This document shows, one piece after another, positions 34,253 to 48,936 of a stretch of 64,000 bases of DNA. A program made the translations under genes and the position numbers. The DNA lies in NCBI GenBank assembly GCA_949130495.1, contig OX422207.1, positions 788,320,384 through 788,384,383 on the forward strand. The letters are read 5' to 3'. The notes under the pieces are model-generated. The model did no database searches, was not told the origin of the DNA, and saw nothing but the letters and a program-made list of their open reading frames with translations. Numbering within the stretch: position 1 is the first letter of the stretch; each line of letters begins with the position of its first letter. The stretch comes from Sambucus nigra. Its lineage: Eukaryota > Streptophyta > Magnoliopsida > Dipsacales > Adoxaceae.

Positions 34253-34540
34253 CATAGCGTAGTGTTGGGACTGGGGAGAAGTTTATCCCTTAGTACTCGG
34301 GTTAATTCGAATTTTTAGAATAGGTGGAACAAGTTGAGTTAGGCAGGGTAGCTTAACTAGGTTGTCTTAAGGGATGCGATAGATGTGCACTATTATAAGA
34401 GGGGTCAGGGGTATCTCATGGGAGTGCGATACTAGTTTAAATATGAGAGAAATCATATTTTAAAAATAAAGCATTTATGCACTTGCAAAATATTTTCACA
34501 ACTCGGGCTCAGGCCCGTTTAAGTATTTTTCCTCTCTTTT

Positions 34541-34660
<120 letters not shown>

Positions 34661-35107
34661 TGTCCAGACACAGGGACGCTTTGATGACGATTCCTTCGAG
34701 TCAAACGTCTGCTGCAGGAGCTGTGGATGCATGCAAGTTTACTGTAGATGCTTATATCCTTGTAATATAGATAGTAGGTACTGTATAAACATTCAGGCTA
34801 ATAACCCAACTGCATTTATTTATTCTTTTACCGCCTTTTAATGCGGCATTCGATTGGGTTGTATTATTGTTAAACCAAGTGTTCGGTTATTTTATTTCAT
34901 TTTCAGTCTTATATATAAACTGTGTGAATGTTTTATTTGAATGGTTTGTTTAAAAAGATTAGTTAAAAAAAAATTGACGCCAGCCTAATAGGTTATTAGT
35001 AATTAAATTGATTTTCGACAGTGATGCTAAGAATGAACCATATGAGACTCATATTTTAATTTGGTACATAATTGATCCCCCGGTATTTTATTAAGCGGGG
35101 TGTCACA

Positions 35108-37596
35108 GTCGTTCGAACGAGACTCGTGTTCTCATTCGAATGATATGTGATATCGTTCGAACGATCTATTAAGATATTATTTAAATCGAGTGTCCCTTAT
35201 GTGTAGTCACATTTTAGACCATTGGATTGATGATGTGTCGACATTTGATAACACCTATTGGCCAAAAATGTGTATAACATGCGGGGTTTTAGTTTTTAAA
35301 TCATTTTTGTAGGTTATTTGGGGATGTAAGAAGAGGTAGTGAGGGTGGGTCTTCCCCACCATTTTTCTTCAACATATTTCCTCTCGCTCTCTAAATTTCA
35401 AGAGTCCATCTTCTTCCCCAACCATTTTCCACCATAGTTCCACCTTGCCACCACATTAATACACCATTATATACCATTTTCAATCCTTGTTCTTAATCCT
35501 CAAGATTAATCAAGGGTGGAAGTGGGTAGAGTCAAGCAACTAGGGGAAGTTTTGGAGTATTTTGGAGGGCTTTCTGGAGTATTTGGAGCTCGAAACTTCC
35601 GTCTTCGTCTTCTTATTTGTCTCCTCTTCAAACCATAAGGTAGGGTTTTCCTCTTCCTAATATTTCAAGGTTTCTAGCTATGGAAAAATGTCCAGGATGC
35701 ATGCTAGATGATATTTAATGCCAAAAATAAGATTTTTTACTAATATATTAAAGTCTTGCATAAACGGATTTATAAAGAAGACAACCCCTAAATGGGTCTT
35801 TTATGAATAAATGGCTTTTTTACCTTGGAACATGGTAAGAAATCATAAAAAATATAAACTCTTGATTTATATCTTGTTTAGTTCATTTTTGAGGAATTTC
35901 TAGGCTTGAAATCCTCCTTATCATGTGTAGAATCATATAGTATGATAGAAAATGGGATTTTAGACTTGATAAATCATGTCGAAATGGATTTTATGAGAAA
36001 ATAATTAAATGTAGAAAAACTGCCCTAAATATGTGTTATAAATTTTTTTAAAATGAAGAAAAGTGATATTTGAAGTCACATAAAATAATAGGGCTAAGAA
36101 GGGGACATTTGGCTATAATAGTCTTTAAATGGTTGAATGTATTTTATGTACAAGACATGAAATAATGAGGCATGATTTTGGATATAAAATCATAAAAATG
36201 ATGTTATGAAAGAAAATATTAATTTTTAGTGCCATAATGGATTAAATATATTTTTCACAAAGTTATGATGAAAGAAATACCACAATGGTAATTTTGACAA
36301 AATTGCGGGTCCTAGTGGTTGAATTTCGTCGTTAGACCTTATCGGTTGATTTTTGGTGAAAATGGATAAAATGGCACGTTGACAAGATGAAGTAATGATA
36401 TAAACTGTAGAAATGATGAAAACGGTAAAATGGTGGAATAATGTGGACATTAACCAAAATTTTAAAACGCATTAATATGGACTCGAATGATACCAAAAAT
36501 AATTAAGAAGGGCTCAAAGCCAGGGGTGAAAGACCCAAAATCACTAGTTAGAGAATATGGTAGCATACTCGGAGGTGTGGAGCCCGTTAAAATATAAAGA
36601 TATTGGAAGATTCTGAGAAAAGATATTGGAAAAGGGAAATAGTAATGGTTGTGCTTGAAAATGTGAAAGTAAGACAATCTAATGAAATGTGATAAAAAGG
36701 AGTCTAATGAATAAAATATCATTAATAGTCTCTAGCCTAGGTAAAGGGTGGCACGAAACGGTTAAGTGTGAGAATGAGCTCCTCGCTTGGGTGCATTGCA
36801 TAGTAGTTGAATTAATACTAGCCAAATTGTTGAATGTTTTTGAAATTGATTAAAATACATGTTACAAGAATAGTATTTTCTGTAGAAAACTTTCAACTTA
36901 GTATAACCCACCCTACTGAGAATTTTCCCACCCCGTTCTTTTTAAGTGAAAACCCCCACCCCAGTTACTTCGAGTACGGACATCGAGAAGGTTATCAGTA
37001 AGGCCCCAGAGGACAATCAACGTCGTTAGTGGCTCTGTAATGTTAATAAAATTATGTTTTGGAACATTGGTAATTCAAGGCATTAAACATTTTATATGGT
37101 CCTTGGGCCATGGTTTCTAATAAGAAAGGGATGATTATGATTTATTTCTCATTGAATTAGCATTGTGGATTAAATCCGATTTTTATGAATGAACTTTGTA
37201 AATTCACTTAAGTACATAAAGTTGGCACTCCTTTTCCAAACATAAAATCTATAATTTAATCTTTAATAAATGATGCAATTAAAGGATTTGTCTTAAATAA
37301 TAAAATTGTACTTTCTCCATTCGCCTTTAACTTCTTGATTCGGTGCGGGTTGATCCAGCGGTGACCCAAACCCGGCTCGAGGCATTATATATGCCTTGCT
37401 GGATGATGAGGGGGCTATGGGGTGCCTTTTTCTATTAATATGGTTCAATGGGTTATGACGGGAACATTAAGTGACTTGTTAAAAACATGGTAATTTCCTG
37501 AAGGCCGAGAGGAGTGTGTGCAAGGTGGTACCCCATTGCATCTTTTGGATGATATGACTAGAGATAAATAGGAGGTGTTTCAAATGTGTGAGTTTA
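35108..37596 (+). repeat. Probable continuation of the chromovirus 3' LTR
   Basis: Starts GTCGTTCGAACGAG and has three TTCGAACGA-type motifs in its first 55 bp, like 15608-15690 on the other side of LARD1. No coding region is seen. A pyrimidine-rich leader (35360-35640) and a mixed U5-like end with CCCACCCC blocks (36905-36965) look like LTR sequence. Continuity with 15409-15748 is inferred; the flanking 5-mers do not confirm it. Confidence 0.45.
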
Positions 37597-38937
37597 TGTG
37601 ACACCCCGCCTACTAAAATACCGGGTGGCCAGACCGTGATCAAAATAAAACATTGGTCTCATATGGCTCATTCTTAGCATCATTGTCAAAAATCTTTTTA
37701 AAGTTACTAACCACCTAGTAATTAAAAAGACTTGTGCTAAATTTTATCTTTCATTAATTAACAACATGCGAAAGTAAATAATAATTAAATGATTCACATA
37801 GCCTGGTAACTGAATACAACACGGATGAATAGTATGAATAAAGATGACCGAATCACTATAGGTTCAACAATAAAATCCAACAATAAATTGTATACACAAG
37901 GTCAATAAATAACTGAATACTAAATCTGAGGACGGCATGCTCAAATGAGTACTGAAATAAAGTCCCTACACTAGGAATGAATGAATGAAATGTCTATAGC
38001 AAAGTCCTGCAACTTCCACATGAGCTGAAGCTACAAATCTCTGGATAGAATTCTCAAGTTGGGCGCCCCTGTGGTTGGACACCTAAAAGGTTTTGGAAAA
38101 GATTTTGACACGGGCCAGAGCCCAAGTAAAATATTTTAAAAATATTTAGCAAGAAGTTAAATTTCTATAATTAAATATGCATGCACACTCTTCATATTTA
38201 AGCTAGTGTTGCACTATCTTGAGGTATAACTCACCCCTCATCTAATGTGCACACCTAATGCTTTCTTGATAACCGTCCTAGTTAAGCTACCCCACCAAAC
38301 TAGCCGTATCACACCTCTTTCTTCAACGCTACTCTAACCCGAGTACTCTTACTTTGATTATTAAGTTATCTTCTCATTAACTTATTAATCAGTTCAACTC
38401 TATTAAATCATATAACATTAACACGAGTTATATAAGTAACACCTTTTGATCTTATAACTTTCATACTAGTTATATAAGAAATTCCCTTGTTAAATCATAT
38501 AACTTTCACACTAGTTATATAAGAGATACATTCACACTTATGTAATAATCACATATATAATTATCTTCACATATTTTATGCGTACTAGTATACTACAAAA
38601 TTCACACACATGTCTCATATAATATCCATCGATTCCCCAGTAATAACTCACCGGATGCTTTCTCTAAAATGATATCATGTCCCAGGCATGCTCATTCTAA
38701 CCTGGTCACCTCAAATCGAACTATCTCACATCAAACTTGGGAAAAAATATCACAAACTTAGTGTAGGCGGTCATATTCCCCTGAAAATGAGACCGAATAA
38801 TACCCAAGACATCACACCTCGAAAATAAATCACACAATAAGCCAGGGGATTCACCCACATTGCGCAACCTCCGATGGTAGCACTAGAGGGGTATGTATTC
38901 CTATAAATATCATTCACACCGATATCTATAGAGCACA

Positions 38938-38958
38938 ATATATATATATATATATATA
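38938..38958. repeat. (TA)n microsatellite in the third LTR
   Basis: Short TA run at the site 1 equivalent, after GATATCTATAGAGCAC. Confidence 0.85.
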
Positions 38959-39531
38959 CTGTCACACATAATCATATACGTATATTAAATAAAGTCCGGT
39001 TAACCCGTGCCTAACACCCATAGCACTAGACCAAATATATACCCAAGTCCATATCCCGACTTGTAATTTAATTAATCTCACATTAATTATTTTAATTCAT
39101 GATTCACACTAATAATTATGGCTCACACAAATATATATACTATCACCATCATCGTATACATATAATTTAATTAAATTCGACTAACTCGTGCCTAACTCCC
39201 GTGGCACTAGCCTAAAAAAATCCAAGTATATATCCCGACTATTTATTCAATTATTTTCACATTAATTAATTTAATGAATGTAGTGTCACTGAACTACAAT
39301 ACCCGAACACATTCACTTGGCCCGTAATTAAATACTATGAATTTATTACATAAAATTTCCTTAATGAGATTCAAACCCCCCATATAGTTTTAACATCCTT
39401 AATATCATTTTTCCAAGATCCTAAGTAACAAGTCATATATTAATTTCCACTGTTTAAATCTTCCTTAAATATCCCAAATGAAGTTAAGATAACATAACAA
39501 CAATAAGAGGATCTGCCAGAAATCCAGGATC

Positions 39532-39571
39532 ATCGGTCGATCGGTGTCCCTGGCCAATTGACCGATCAATT
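39532..39571. repeat. Paired CGATCG-type palindromes in the third LTR
   Basis: ATCGGTCGATCGGT and CAATTGACCGATCAATTAG are separated by GTCCCTGGC, the same two-palindrome layout as in LARD1 and LARD2. Confidence 0.75.
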
Positions 39572-40530
39572 AGTTCTTCTTCTCCACGGCTTTCTGTTCA
39601 GCCATTATTAAACCTCCAAGTTATATTTCTCCAAATCAAGATTTAATCCGACCATACCCAACATACAACCCCTCTCTTAATTAGGTTCAAATCATGAGTT
39701 AATCCTTTAAACGACATAAATTTACAATAACGGTTATCAAATCCCCAAATGGGTTATTCACAGTTTTTCCCCCGATGTTACATATACAGTCAATTCTCTA
39801 ATCTAAATGAATCATCAATAACTAATAGGATTGTAATATCATTCGATTTCCATCAATACTAAGTGGTTATAGAATCATTTGCACCTCAAATTAATACAAC
39901 ATGTCTAAATCCTCAAAACCCATTTTTACACGTTAACCAACTCCCAAAAATGGAATCCAATTACACCTACCATTATATGAATTGAAATGTTGCAATTAAA
40001 TTGAAATAAAGTTTAACTACTTGCATGGATAAATTCGTAGGGTCTGATTTTCTTTGTTGTAGATGAAGATTTAATGAAGAACACATAAATTTCTTCTTAG
40101 TTTGGCCCTCAAAAGCTCTCCCAATTTCTCCCTCTTTTCTCATTTTCCAAACCAGGGTTTTATTATTGAGTTGTGTTTGCCACAAACTCCCTAATGTAGG
40201 TTTTGTATCATTAATCCCGAAATTAATCTTATGGACCAAATTAAAACGACCCAAACACCCCCGTGTGAGCCCGACTATGCCTAAAAATGGTTCGAGACCC
40301 AATTACTACCCACGGGTACTCTTTTCTTACCATCTTGACCTATTCAGATTCAACCGTGCACTCAGAATCGACATCTGAGTCACTTTAGTAAAATTATCCA
40401 ATCTCGGCCTCAAATTACAACACATGAAATTTTAAAAATTAACCCGAATTAAATTAATCTTAATTCACCAATTTAATTAAACCCTCCAGATTAATTAAAT
40501 TCTTTATTACCAAATTATAGATTTAGATAT

Positions 40531-41699
40531 GTGTTTTTAAGTTGATTTCTCATTTGGCACAAGAAGGACACTTCACCTTTGCTTCAATTCTTTAGGGACC
40601 ATCTGAAGGACTTGCATAGATATAGTAGCGTGGGTTTTGTTTGTGTTTTGACTTTTTTCTTCAGCCCTATATGGGTTTTGCTATACTTCTCGTATACAAT
40701 ATTTCACCCCTAATGGAGGATTGTTTCTAATGACATTTTACTTATAAAAAACATTTAAAATGTGTTAAAAATACTAAAATGCCTTTTTAAAAAGTCACAT
40801 AGGATTCACACGACCAATTTTTGTCCAAAAACAATAACAGTATTAACACTATGGGGTTATTTGAAGTCGTTTTGGAAGTTAAGAGGGTTTAATATGAAAT
40901 AAAATATCAAGTGAGAAAATGAAAATAGGGGCAAAGTTCTGGGGTGAGTATAATTAACCTTGTTATAGGAATATTAATATCGTACTTACTAACTTTCCTA
41001 ATATCTCTCGAGATCTATTACAACTTCTTTCTTGAAATAAAAAGAACAAGCGAGATAGGTCTCGGATAATCTCACACAAGTGGTCTTGTATTTGACTAAT
41101 AAGTTATTCTATTCAAATTTGCAATTTTTACTGAATAATGACTAATAGTAAACTCTTTGAAATCCAGTTGACCAGGTTTAAGTATATGTTTTTGTTTGGA
41201 TTAATATTTTCCTTTGACTTGTAAATAGTGTTGCAACCATTTCACTTTTACGCATGTGCACAATTTTATTTAAACTAAAAAAATGTCACATTTTATTTAT
41301 TAGTTTCTAATTTGCATGAGGGTGTTATATTTATTTCACAAAATATTTCACCCTGTTTTTGTTTTGAATTTTCTTTTATAAATTTCTGGCTTTTATAATA
41401 GGTGTAATATATAATTTTTTAATCATATATTTAACCCTAAACGGAATAACACCAGTATTTGACTCCTAACTTACTTGACATTTTAACTTTATTTAAGTGT
41501 GTTAGACCATCTATAAGGCAATCAAGAAAATTTTCAAACGCCATTCTTGCTAATCCATTTTGTGATTTTGTCTCTCTAGCGCAATTAACAAATAGATACT
41601 TTTGTTTAGGAAAATGCTACTGATTTTGTCTCTCATGAAGCAAAATAAGAGAGGTTGGTGCGATAACTGCACGTGGCTACAGGAATGTCGCAGGAAGCC

Positions 41700-41702
<3 letters not shown>
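40531..41702. other. Unassigned AT-rich spacer
   Basis: I see no coding region, terminal repeat or known element here. The left part may still be diverged LTR, and the right part may be LINE 5' UTR. Confidence 0.4.

Positions 41703-41741
<39 letters not shown>
41703..41741. repeat. (GT)n microsatellite
   Basis: About 19 GT units, 0.4 kb upstream of the LINE ORF1. Confidence 0.95.
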
Positions 41742-41744
<3 letters not shown>

Positions 41745-42069
41745 TTTTTTCTTACTACTATTTATATTTTTCGCACCATTCCAATTATTGCGAGGATGGA
41801 CTGCGATAATTGGTTTGTCGTGTCCGCATGCCAATTGTGTTGGACAACGTTTCATTTTTGGGAACTGAAGGAACCAGCAGGAGAAAGGAAACATAGTTTT
41901 GGATATGATCAACATAGGGTTAAACCCTTTCGCCGCCCTCTCTCTCCCACTGCTACTTCCACCGCCTGAACCCCTTCACCCTATACCCACCCTGCCTCCC
42001 TCCCATCTGACCATACCTGCACCTACTTCGCCCCATCATCCACCTGCTACCTGATTCAACCTGCCACCT

Positions 42070-43375
42070 TTGTCGACATCCAAAGAGAAATTAATTAACC
42101 TCCCTTCCACAGAATCGGTCGCTCCCATGACTGGGATACCTGTCACCCAAACTCCAGCTCAAGCACCACCCACCCAGTCACATGTTCTTTTACCTTTTTG
42201 GGATATGGATCCAACTATCGATGAATACGACTCTGATGACAAAGCTTTGTAAGAGGACACGAATATGGACAGTATTCCTACTGTGCCCATTTTGAATCAG
42301 GAACTTCAAATCCTCAAACAAAAATGGTGCTCGACCCTCATCATAAAATTATTTGGTATGTTTTTATCCTTCTAATTTCTTGCCCTTCTCCTGTCACGTA
42401 TGTGGAAATTACAAAATGTAATTTTTATTACGGACTTGGGAAATAATTTTTTCTTGTTAAATTTGCTTCCTAAAAAGATTACACGTCCGTAATTTTAGGA
42501 TGTCCATGGTTTCTAGAGGAGCATTATCTATCAGTGCAAAGATGAAAAAGAATTTTCGACTGTATAAGGAAATTATTAAACATATGAGCTTATGGTTTCA
42601 AATTCATGAATTACCAGTGGAATACTATGATATGAATATTTTACATCGTATAGCAGCATCCTTGGGAAAACCACTCAAGATTCACATTCATACTGAGTTA
42701 GTGGAACGGGCCAGGTATGCTCGAATCTATGTGGAATTTAACATTGAAAAACCGCTTTCGCAGAAAATCAAGATTGGTCGCATACTCCCTTCTTTGGTAT
42801 ATGAATTAAAAACTGAGATTTATTTCTCATGTGGAATTGTCGGCCATAATCTTCACAACTGTCCTTGCAAGAAATCTACCTCCACCCCTACTTCTGAACA
42901 ACCTCATCTGGAGCAACAATGGTTTATTATTACCCGACGTCCTCCCCATCGTCGATATAGTGCATTGAAGACTGAAACCATAGATAATTCTAGTCATCAT
43001 CTTGCTCATTATGACCCAAATACCCATGTACCTGAAAATGATCTTCCTGAGACACATTCCACCAAGTGGCGTATTTGGAAAAAAAAATATGACGTGTTGC
43101 CAAATTCTCAGCGCCAAACTGATGAGTATAGTACACACTACGAGGAGAGAAACACATCAACCCCTCTGGTTCACTCCCACTCTAACAGCCCAGGCATATC
43201 TTACCATATCATTCAACCCATGGTCTCTTCCCCGATTACTACATCCCAAGTGATTGAAGTCTCCACCATGTATAAGCCACCGTATCCTATTAAGGACACC
43301 TGCCCAACTATGTGTGAAGGAATCGATTACCCTGATTCAGCTTTTCCTCATGTTTTTGTATTACCCCTACCGTAG
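42070..43375 (+). pseudogene. LINE ORF1 (DUF4283-like, zinc knuckle), broken
   Basis: Begins in a proline-rich part (MSTSKEKLINLPSTESV...). It passes through LKQKWCSTLIIKLFG and DLGNNFFLLNLLPKK with frame breaks between 42250 and 42500. The long open part at 42500-43375 has LWFQIHELPVEYYDMNILHR, IAASLGKPLKI, RYARIYVEFNIEKPLSQKI and a zinc-knuckle remnant SCGIVGHNLHNC. This is the layout of plant LINE ORF1 proteins, which bind RNA. The first Cys of the knuckle appears to be missing. The tail to 43375 is Ser/Thr/Pro-rich. Confidence 0.75.
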
Positions 43376-43970
43376 TACCTACTTCTCCTCAGACTGCTAT
43401 ACTCCCTCTTTCCTCTCCTCCTTCCAACAATGTAGTCTCTGATCCAACTTGTGAACCACTGAACCTCCCTCCAAAAGAACACCACTCCGGACTTCTTACT
43501 CACGGAGAGCAAGAAATACCACACACCCCCACACCATGACCCTTACCCCTCAACTCAAGAACCATACCTACCACCAGGATTCGAATTTTCATCCCCACGG
43601 TCTCTCACTTCCCCTACTCAACAGCTTCTGAGGTGCCCTAACCAGCACGGGTCAAACTCCACAAAAAAATCAGCAGTTCCCACCTGAAAAATAAAGGCTT
43701 ATTCTACAAGGTCTAGGAGACTGGATCCTCTATCCTCTCCTCAAAACACTAAACAGATCCAACCACCAGCTACTAAGAACCCATGTAACTTTCGCAGTAG
43801 ATCAGGTCAGGGTCTGGTTGATCACAGTCACAATATTGATTTACATGCTTCGCAATCACCCCACCCCAAATGACGAGTATTGTACACCCAACCCCAATCG
43901 CATATACGAATTTATATATAGCGATCGGGGGAGAAACTAAAGGCGAGCTCACCCATCTGCACACCTCATT

Positions 43971-44601
43971 AAGATTCTACTTTGGAATGCTTGAGGGGCT
44001 GGTAGGCCACATCTTTATACAGAACTTATGACATGTGTTCGTTCATATCAGCCTCACATATTGGTTATCCTGGACACTCAAATGGATGACCAAATATCAA
44101 CTGATATTTTTCGGCTACCTTACCAAAACCATGTGATCTCTCCGGCTTTAGGTCAATCAGGTGGTATTCGGGTTCTCTAGGCTGATGATCTGATAGTTTC
44201 TCCTGACATCGTTATTTCCAATCGATTCATTCATATGCTCAATCAACGTGACCCTGCAGCGGCTCCTACAGAGTTTACTACTATCTATATGCAACCCCAA
44301 CCTGTTGAGCAAACCCAGGTATGGAACTCCCTTCACCACACCCACACTTCTATCCAACATCCTTGGCTTCTTTTGGGAGATTTTAATGCTAGTTTAGGCC
44401 AACACGAAAAATAGGGGGGTGTCCATTCCAAGCTACGCGTGAACATCATCTTAAGAATTTTATGCATTCATGCAATATCCAAAATCTAGGGTTTACTGGG
44501 CTTACTTTCACATGGAAAGTCAATAGTGTTCTCGGGCACCATGTTAGAGAGAAACTTGACCAGGGACTTGGTAATGAGCATTGGATGTGCTTGTACCCAA
44601 C
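43971..44601 (+). pseudogene. LINE ORF2 endonuclease domain (broken)
   Basis: AP-endonuclease-like domain starting KILLWNA, stop, GAG (43971). It continues with VILDTQMDD, HPWLLLGDFNASLG (about 44345-44395; the GDFN catalytic motif) and LGFTGLTFTWKVNSV (about 44480-44525). It ends with EHWMCLYPTT, where the CACTA element enters. It would nick target DNA to prime reverse transcription. There are at least three stop codons and a frameshift. Confidence 0.8.
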
Positions 44602-44615
44602 CACTACAAGAAAAA
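44602..44615 (+). repeat. CACTA left terminal inverted repeat
   Basis: CACTACAAGAAAAA, exact complement of the right end. Confidence 0.95.
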
Positions 44616-44715
44616 GTATCATTTATGTCAGTTTAAAAATTCACCTTATGTCAGACAAATATAAAATGACATAAATAAGTTTTGTAGGATATATTTATCA
44701 CAGTTTAATTTTGTA
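44616..44715. repeat. CACTA left subterminal repeats
   Basis: TTTATGTCAGTTT, CTTATGTCAGAC and TGACATAAATAAG units in both orientations. In En/Spm-type elements such arrays bind the element's own protein. Confidence 0.75.
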
Positions 44716-46429
44716 GGTTAATTTTGATATCTATTTGGTTGGGTACAAGGACAACAAAATGTAATTTTCTTCGCAATTCAAATTTATTCATATCATATTT
44801 CAGGATTAGACTACTAACATAGGTTTATAAGTACAATAACAAAGGCTTAAAAAGGGATCCCAAAGCAAATAGAACTTGTTGTAACCATTTTTAATAAATT
44901 TGATATATTCATCTATTAAGTTGTTAATTTCAGAAATGTGTTTGATTATCTCGGTTTCTATAGACTCTTGATCTTGAGTTTCACGTAGAATTTGTAAAAT
45001 GTCTTCTATAATAACTCCCATGTCTGCCATTGATTGAATCTGCAACCGCTGCTACAATAAGTTATATATTGGACTTATCCAAACCTATAACGTTATATTT
45101 GGATTGTTTAGTGATCCACCTCGCTTGAAGACTCGACTAGTGTAAAACTAACCACAATAAGCAATATATTTGGTCATGTCTCCACATAGAAGGTTATGCC
45201 TCACATGATTTAAGTCTACTAGTGTCATCAGAAAGATGAGTATATCTAGTTAGTATTTATGTCTCCTACAAAGGGAATACCACCACTCTAGAATGCAATT
45301 TTAACCATCTTGATAAATGGTATTTATTTTTATTCGTTTATGGATATGTATGTGATGAATAATTGTGTTGAGTACAAGCATAAAAATTTGATATCTTCAA
45401 AGTGTTCTCATTATGGACCAATACTACTAGTTCTTTATGAAACTTTAAATGATTCCTATTATTTTTGTTTAGAGAAATTTACCTTGGAAACTTGAATTTT
45501 AGCCACTGGCTATCTTCATTTACCTTTTCCATCTTAATTTAATTGAGAAATTATCATTGCACTGGCTTAATTTTCTCTTGAAATATTAATTTTATCTCAA
45601 TTCATTGTGACTTATGTATGATTCATTGTATGTAGAAACTAAGTTGCTCGAATATTTTGACTATAGATGCAATTTCACTCATGGGAATGTCTTGGTTCTT
45701 TAGGATATACAAACTTATATTGAATAGCCTGTTCTGTGATTTCGAAGCTCCTTCCAGTATTTCTCTGCTTTATATGATCACTTCTTCAAAAATTTCTCCA
45801 CAACCTGCCCAAGTAAGTTTTAAATTTCAATACCTCTTAGTGCAAGTTTGTTCTATCAGTGACTGCGCAGTTTTGAATCATTATTCCAGGTTATATATAT
45901 ATAACATCGATTGTTATATGGACTGAAGAAGGTGGTTTGAACTGTAGGTCTCTGAAAGATGTAGATAAGGCTGAAAGCATGAACAGTTTGTGGAATTTAG
46001 TTTCTTAATACAACATTTGGTCTAATTTCATGAAACTAATATACAAAAAGAAACTTCTTACTGGTTTTGGTGGTTCCAACACAATCAAAAGAATTAGAGA
46101 GATTCATAAGTTAGTTGGTAAGCATATTAAATACTGCCCAACTTTGTGGAATTATTTTACAAATTAGTTGAGAATTAATCCCATTTAGAAATATTGCCTT
46201 TCCATGTTTATGTCTTGGTATTTGAGAAGTCCTAGACAAGACTATTTTAAATTTATTTTCTCAATCACTCCTCTCTTAGTATTCCAAGAGTTACTAAAAG
46301 CTAGTAATAACAATTTCTTTAAAGGGATTTCAATGTCTGCTCTAAACATCATTCAAAATATTAGATCTTCCTTATCGTTGATAGCTGCTGCAGTGAACTT
46401 CTTGGACAGAGTTAGAAGAGGGTTATAGT

Positions 46430-46550
46430 AATTTGATTGAGCTTATGGAAATGGGACTAAGTCTTTGCCTAGAGATGGGATTTCACTCTATTCATATTGA
46501 ATCCGATTCAAAGTTAATTATTGACATTCTGAATGGCTTTTCCAATCCTT
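46430..46550 (+). pseudogene. RNase H-like fragment inside CACTA
   Basis: Translation gives ELMEMGLSLCLEMGFHSIHI and then ESDSKLIIDIL. This matches the middle of the plant RNase H-like domain found in LINEs and related genes, including the ESDS motif. The rest of the domain is not readable. It may be a captured host or LINE fragment. Confidence 0.55.
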
Positions 46551-48922
46551 ATTGTATTTTCACTTAATTTTATTTTGCTACTGATTATGTTGTAAAAGAA
46601 CACCAGATTTCTGGAAATTATTGAATTGGAGGTGCTCAACATGTATGTAATTTGTTTCTTAAGTTAATTTTAGTTTCTAATCACAACATTGTGATTTCAG
46701 TTGATAGTGTTTTAATTGTTTACTCTATTGTGAATTTTATTAAAGTTACTTTAATAACTATTGATTTTTTTTTTGTATTTCCATCTACACCATACTCAGT
46801 GCTCAATCTATGACAGATACCAGTGTAAACAATATCGACTGATCTATTATGATCACTTGAATCACAATTAGAATCACCGGCACCATCATTATTTTGGATA
46901 CATTATAATACTAGATGAATATAATACAATGATCGTCATTTATGCTAATGATATTGATGAATTGGGGATTTAGATTAATGGTGATGATCAAAGAAACCTT
47001 ACTCTATTGATTTTATCTATTGTCGTTCAAACATGGTATGGCTCATCTGTATTGGATCATGTAGTGTACTGAAGTGAGTGTTTATAGGCTTCATTGTCAC
47101 GGTGACCATATAAATGTGACCATGTTGGATCGATAAATCCAATAATTTTAAACGTCTAGTGATTATTTCATTATTTTATGATCATAATCGGTGATGGATC
47201 TAATATTAATGTTTATATTGGTTTAGTTATTTGTTCTTTTTCTTGACAGTGAGCGTCGTTAACTCTAAATGTTGATTTCTTAATGACAGTGTTAGTGCCT
47301 CGAACCACATGGTTGTTTAAAGACTATATTAGCGAGAACTGATATTAACAGTTGCTAGAGCTTTTAATATCTAGATGTGAAATATACCATTTTGATATAT
47401 GTGAAATTAAGAGTTGTTCTAGACTTCCCAAGTAACAACTGCTATAACTATATTTTTAAAAGTGTTCCAATTTCGGTTTAATTTGTATTGCATATGCTAA
47501 TCAATTAAGTAAAAAACTCTCTGTTAATGCATTTTTATTTATGAACATAACTCTCTTTCTCTCCCATACTGATGCTTTATAACATTTGTATTTTTTTCCT
47601 TACTTTTTTTAAACCTTTTGCAAGTGAAAGAATTAAAATGGAAAAAGTGTTTATGGTCTCTGGTGCCTCCATACACCTAACAACGATTGCTGGAAGTAAA
47701 ATGTTAGGTTTCATGTCTCGTTCATATAAGTATCTCACGTATACCATCACTGAATGTTGTGATATTGAATTGTAGATTCTTATCTTGAATTTTATGAGAA
47801 TGGGAAATTCCTCACAAATGTAAGTTACCATAAGGACTAGACTATGTTCGATTCATGTACAAACCAAAGTTGTATATTGAGATCCCTACTTTATTCAGGT
47901 CGTAAAATATTATGATTTGTTTTGCAAAAAATACAATGGGTATAGGGGTTGTTCGTTACTTTTTTTTTATCTCTCCATTTGATTCTTCAAATCAAGATAG
48001 AAATCTGGTATATACAATTTCTTTCTCGACTCCTTCACACTCCAAAATCTACTGCCGATCGATATCCCAGATATTGTTCTTGACAAATTTTTAATGCCCC
48101 ATAGAGACCCCATCTTTCAGTTCAGTTGGTTTTACAATATCACCCAAGTGTTGTTTATGTTCTTCAATTCCTTCTTAATTGTCGTTCATTTTATGGGTAT
48201 ATATTTTTTTAGATATTTTCACTCTATAAGTTCAAAAACTTAATTTATGGTTGTTAAAATACCCGATCTTTGTCCTATAATGATATTGGTTGGAGATGTT
48301 ACCTTAACCTGTAATGATGTCATTTGGAGGTTTTATAATTTATGGAAGTCACTAAAGAATAAAATTTTCTTTAGTTTTTGTTTTGATAATAGTTAACTTT
48401 AGTTTTTACAATGCTTGGATTTATGTTTGATGGGTGGCTCTGTATTGTTTGTTGGATCTATAATGTTTGTTTGTGATAGAGGTGAGGAATATGGCTCTGT
48501 ATGGTTGATAATTTTTAGTAGTAGAATACCATGACTTATTTCAGTGGCATAGTTCATGTTGGATCGTTGGATACTTAACATAAAACGTGGAATCATTATT
48601 ATCTATTCTAAAATTAACTAATTCTTAAATATAATGAATCTGTTTTGGTTGCTCTATGTTGCATGTGCTTAAGGTGATGTTATATTCAAGTTTTATGTTG
48701 AACATTGTTTCCTTATATGATTTAAGTTCATTATTGTGGTTCATTATTGGATTATTTTTTATCTTAGAATAATAGGTGAAATGTTGAGCCAAGTGAGGCA
48801 GAAACTAATCATCCAAGGTATGAATCCTCAAAGTAATAAATGAGCAGTAGAAAGACAAAGGCATGTCCACCGTACAAGTGTAGCAGATCAAGCCATGGCA
48901 ACAGTAGGTATGCTGGAAGATC

Positions 48923-48936
48923 GGGGGGGGGGGGGG
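48923..48936. repeat. 14-G homopolymer
   Basis: Run of 14 G inside the CACTA element; no function evident. Confidence 0.9.

Larger units (their letters stand above)
37597..40530 (-). repeat. Third, diverged LARD-family LTR (solo or truncated)
   Basis: Plus strand starts TGTGACACCCCGCCTACT and follows the LARD LTR order: CTCATATGGCTCATTCTTAG, GGACACCTAAAAGG, ATATTTAGCAAG, and a palindrome pair at 39532-39571 with GGTCGATCGG and TTGACCGATCAA. Sequence is clearly more diverged than between LARD1 and LARD2. Microsatellite site 2 is absent and site 1 is short. No clear LTR end or internal region follows, so it is a solo LTR or truncated. Confidence 0.7.

Noticed and set aside
36226..36722. Minus-strand frames of 74 and 86 codons in 36226-36722
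   Set aside because: No domain, AT-rich, and inside an LTR-like stretch.
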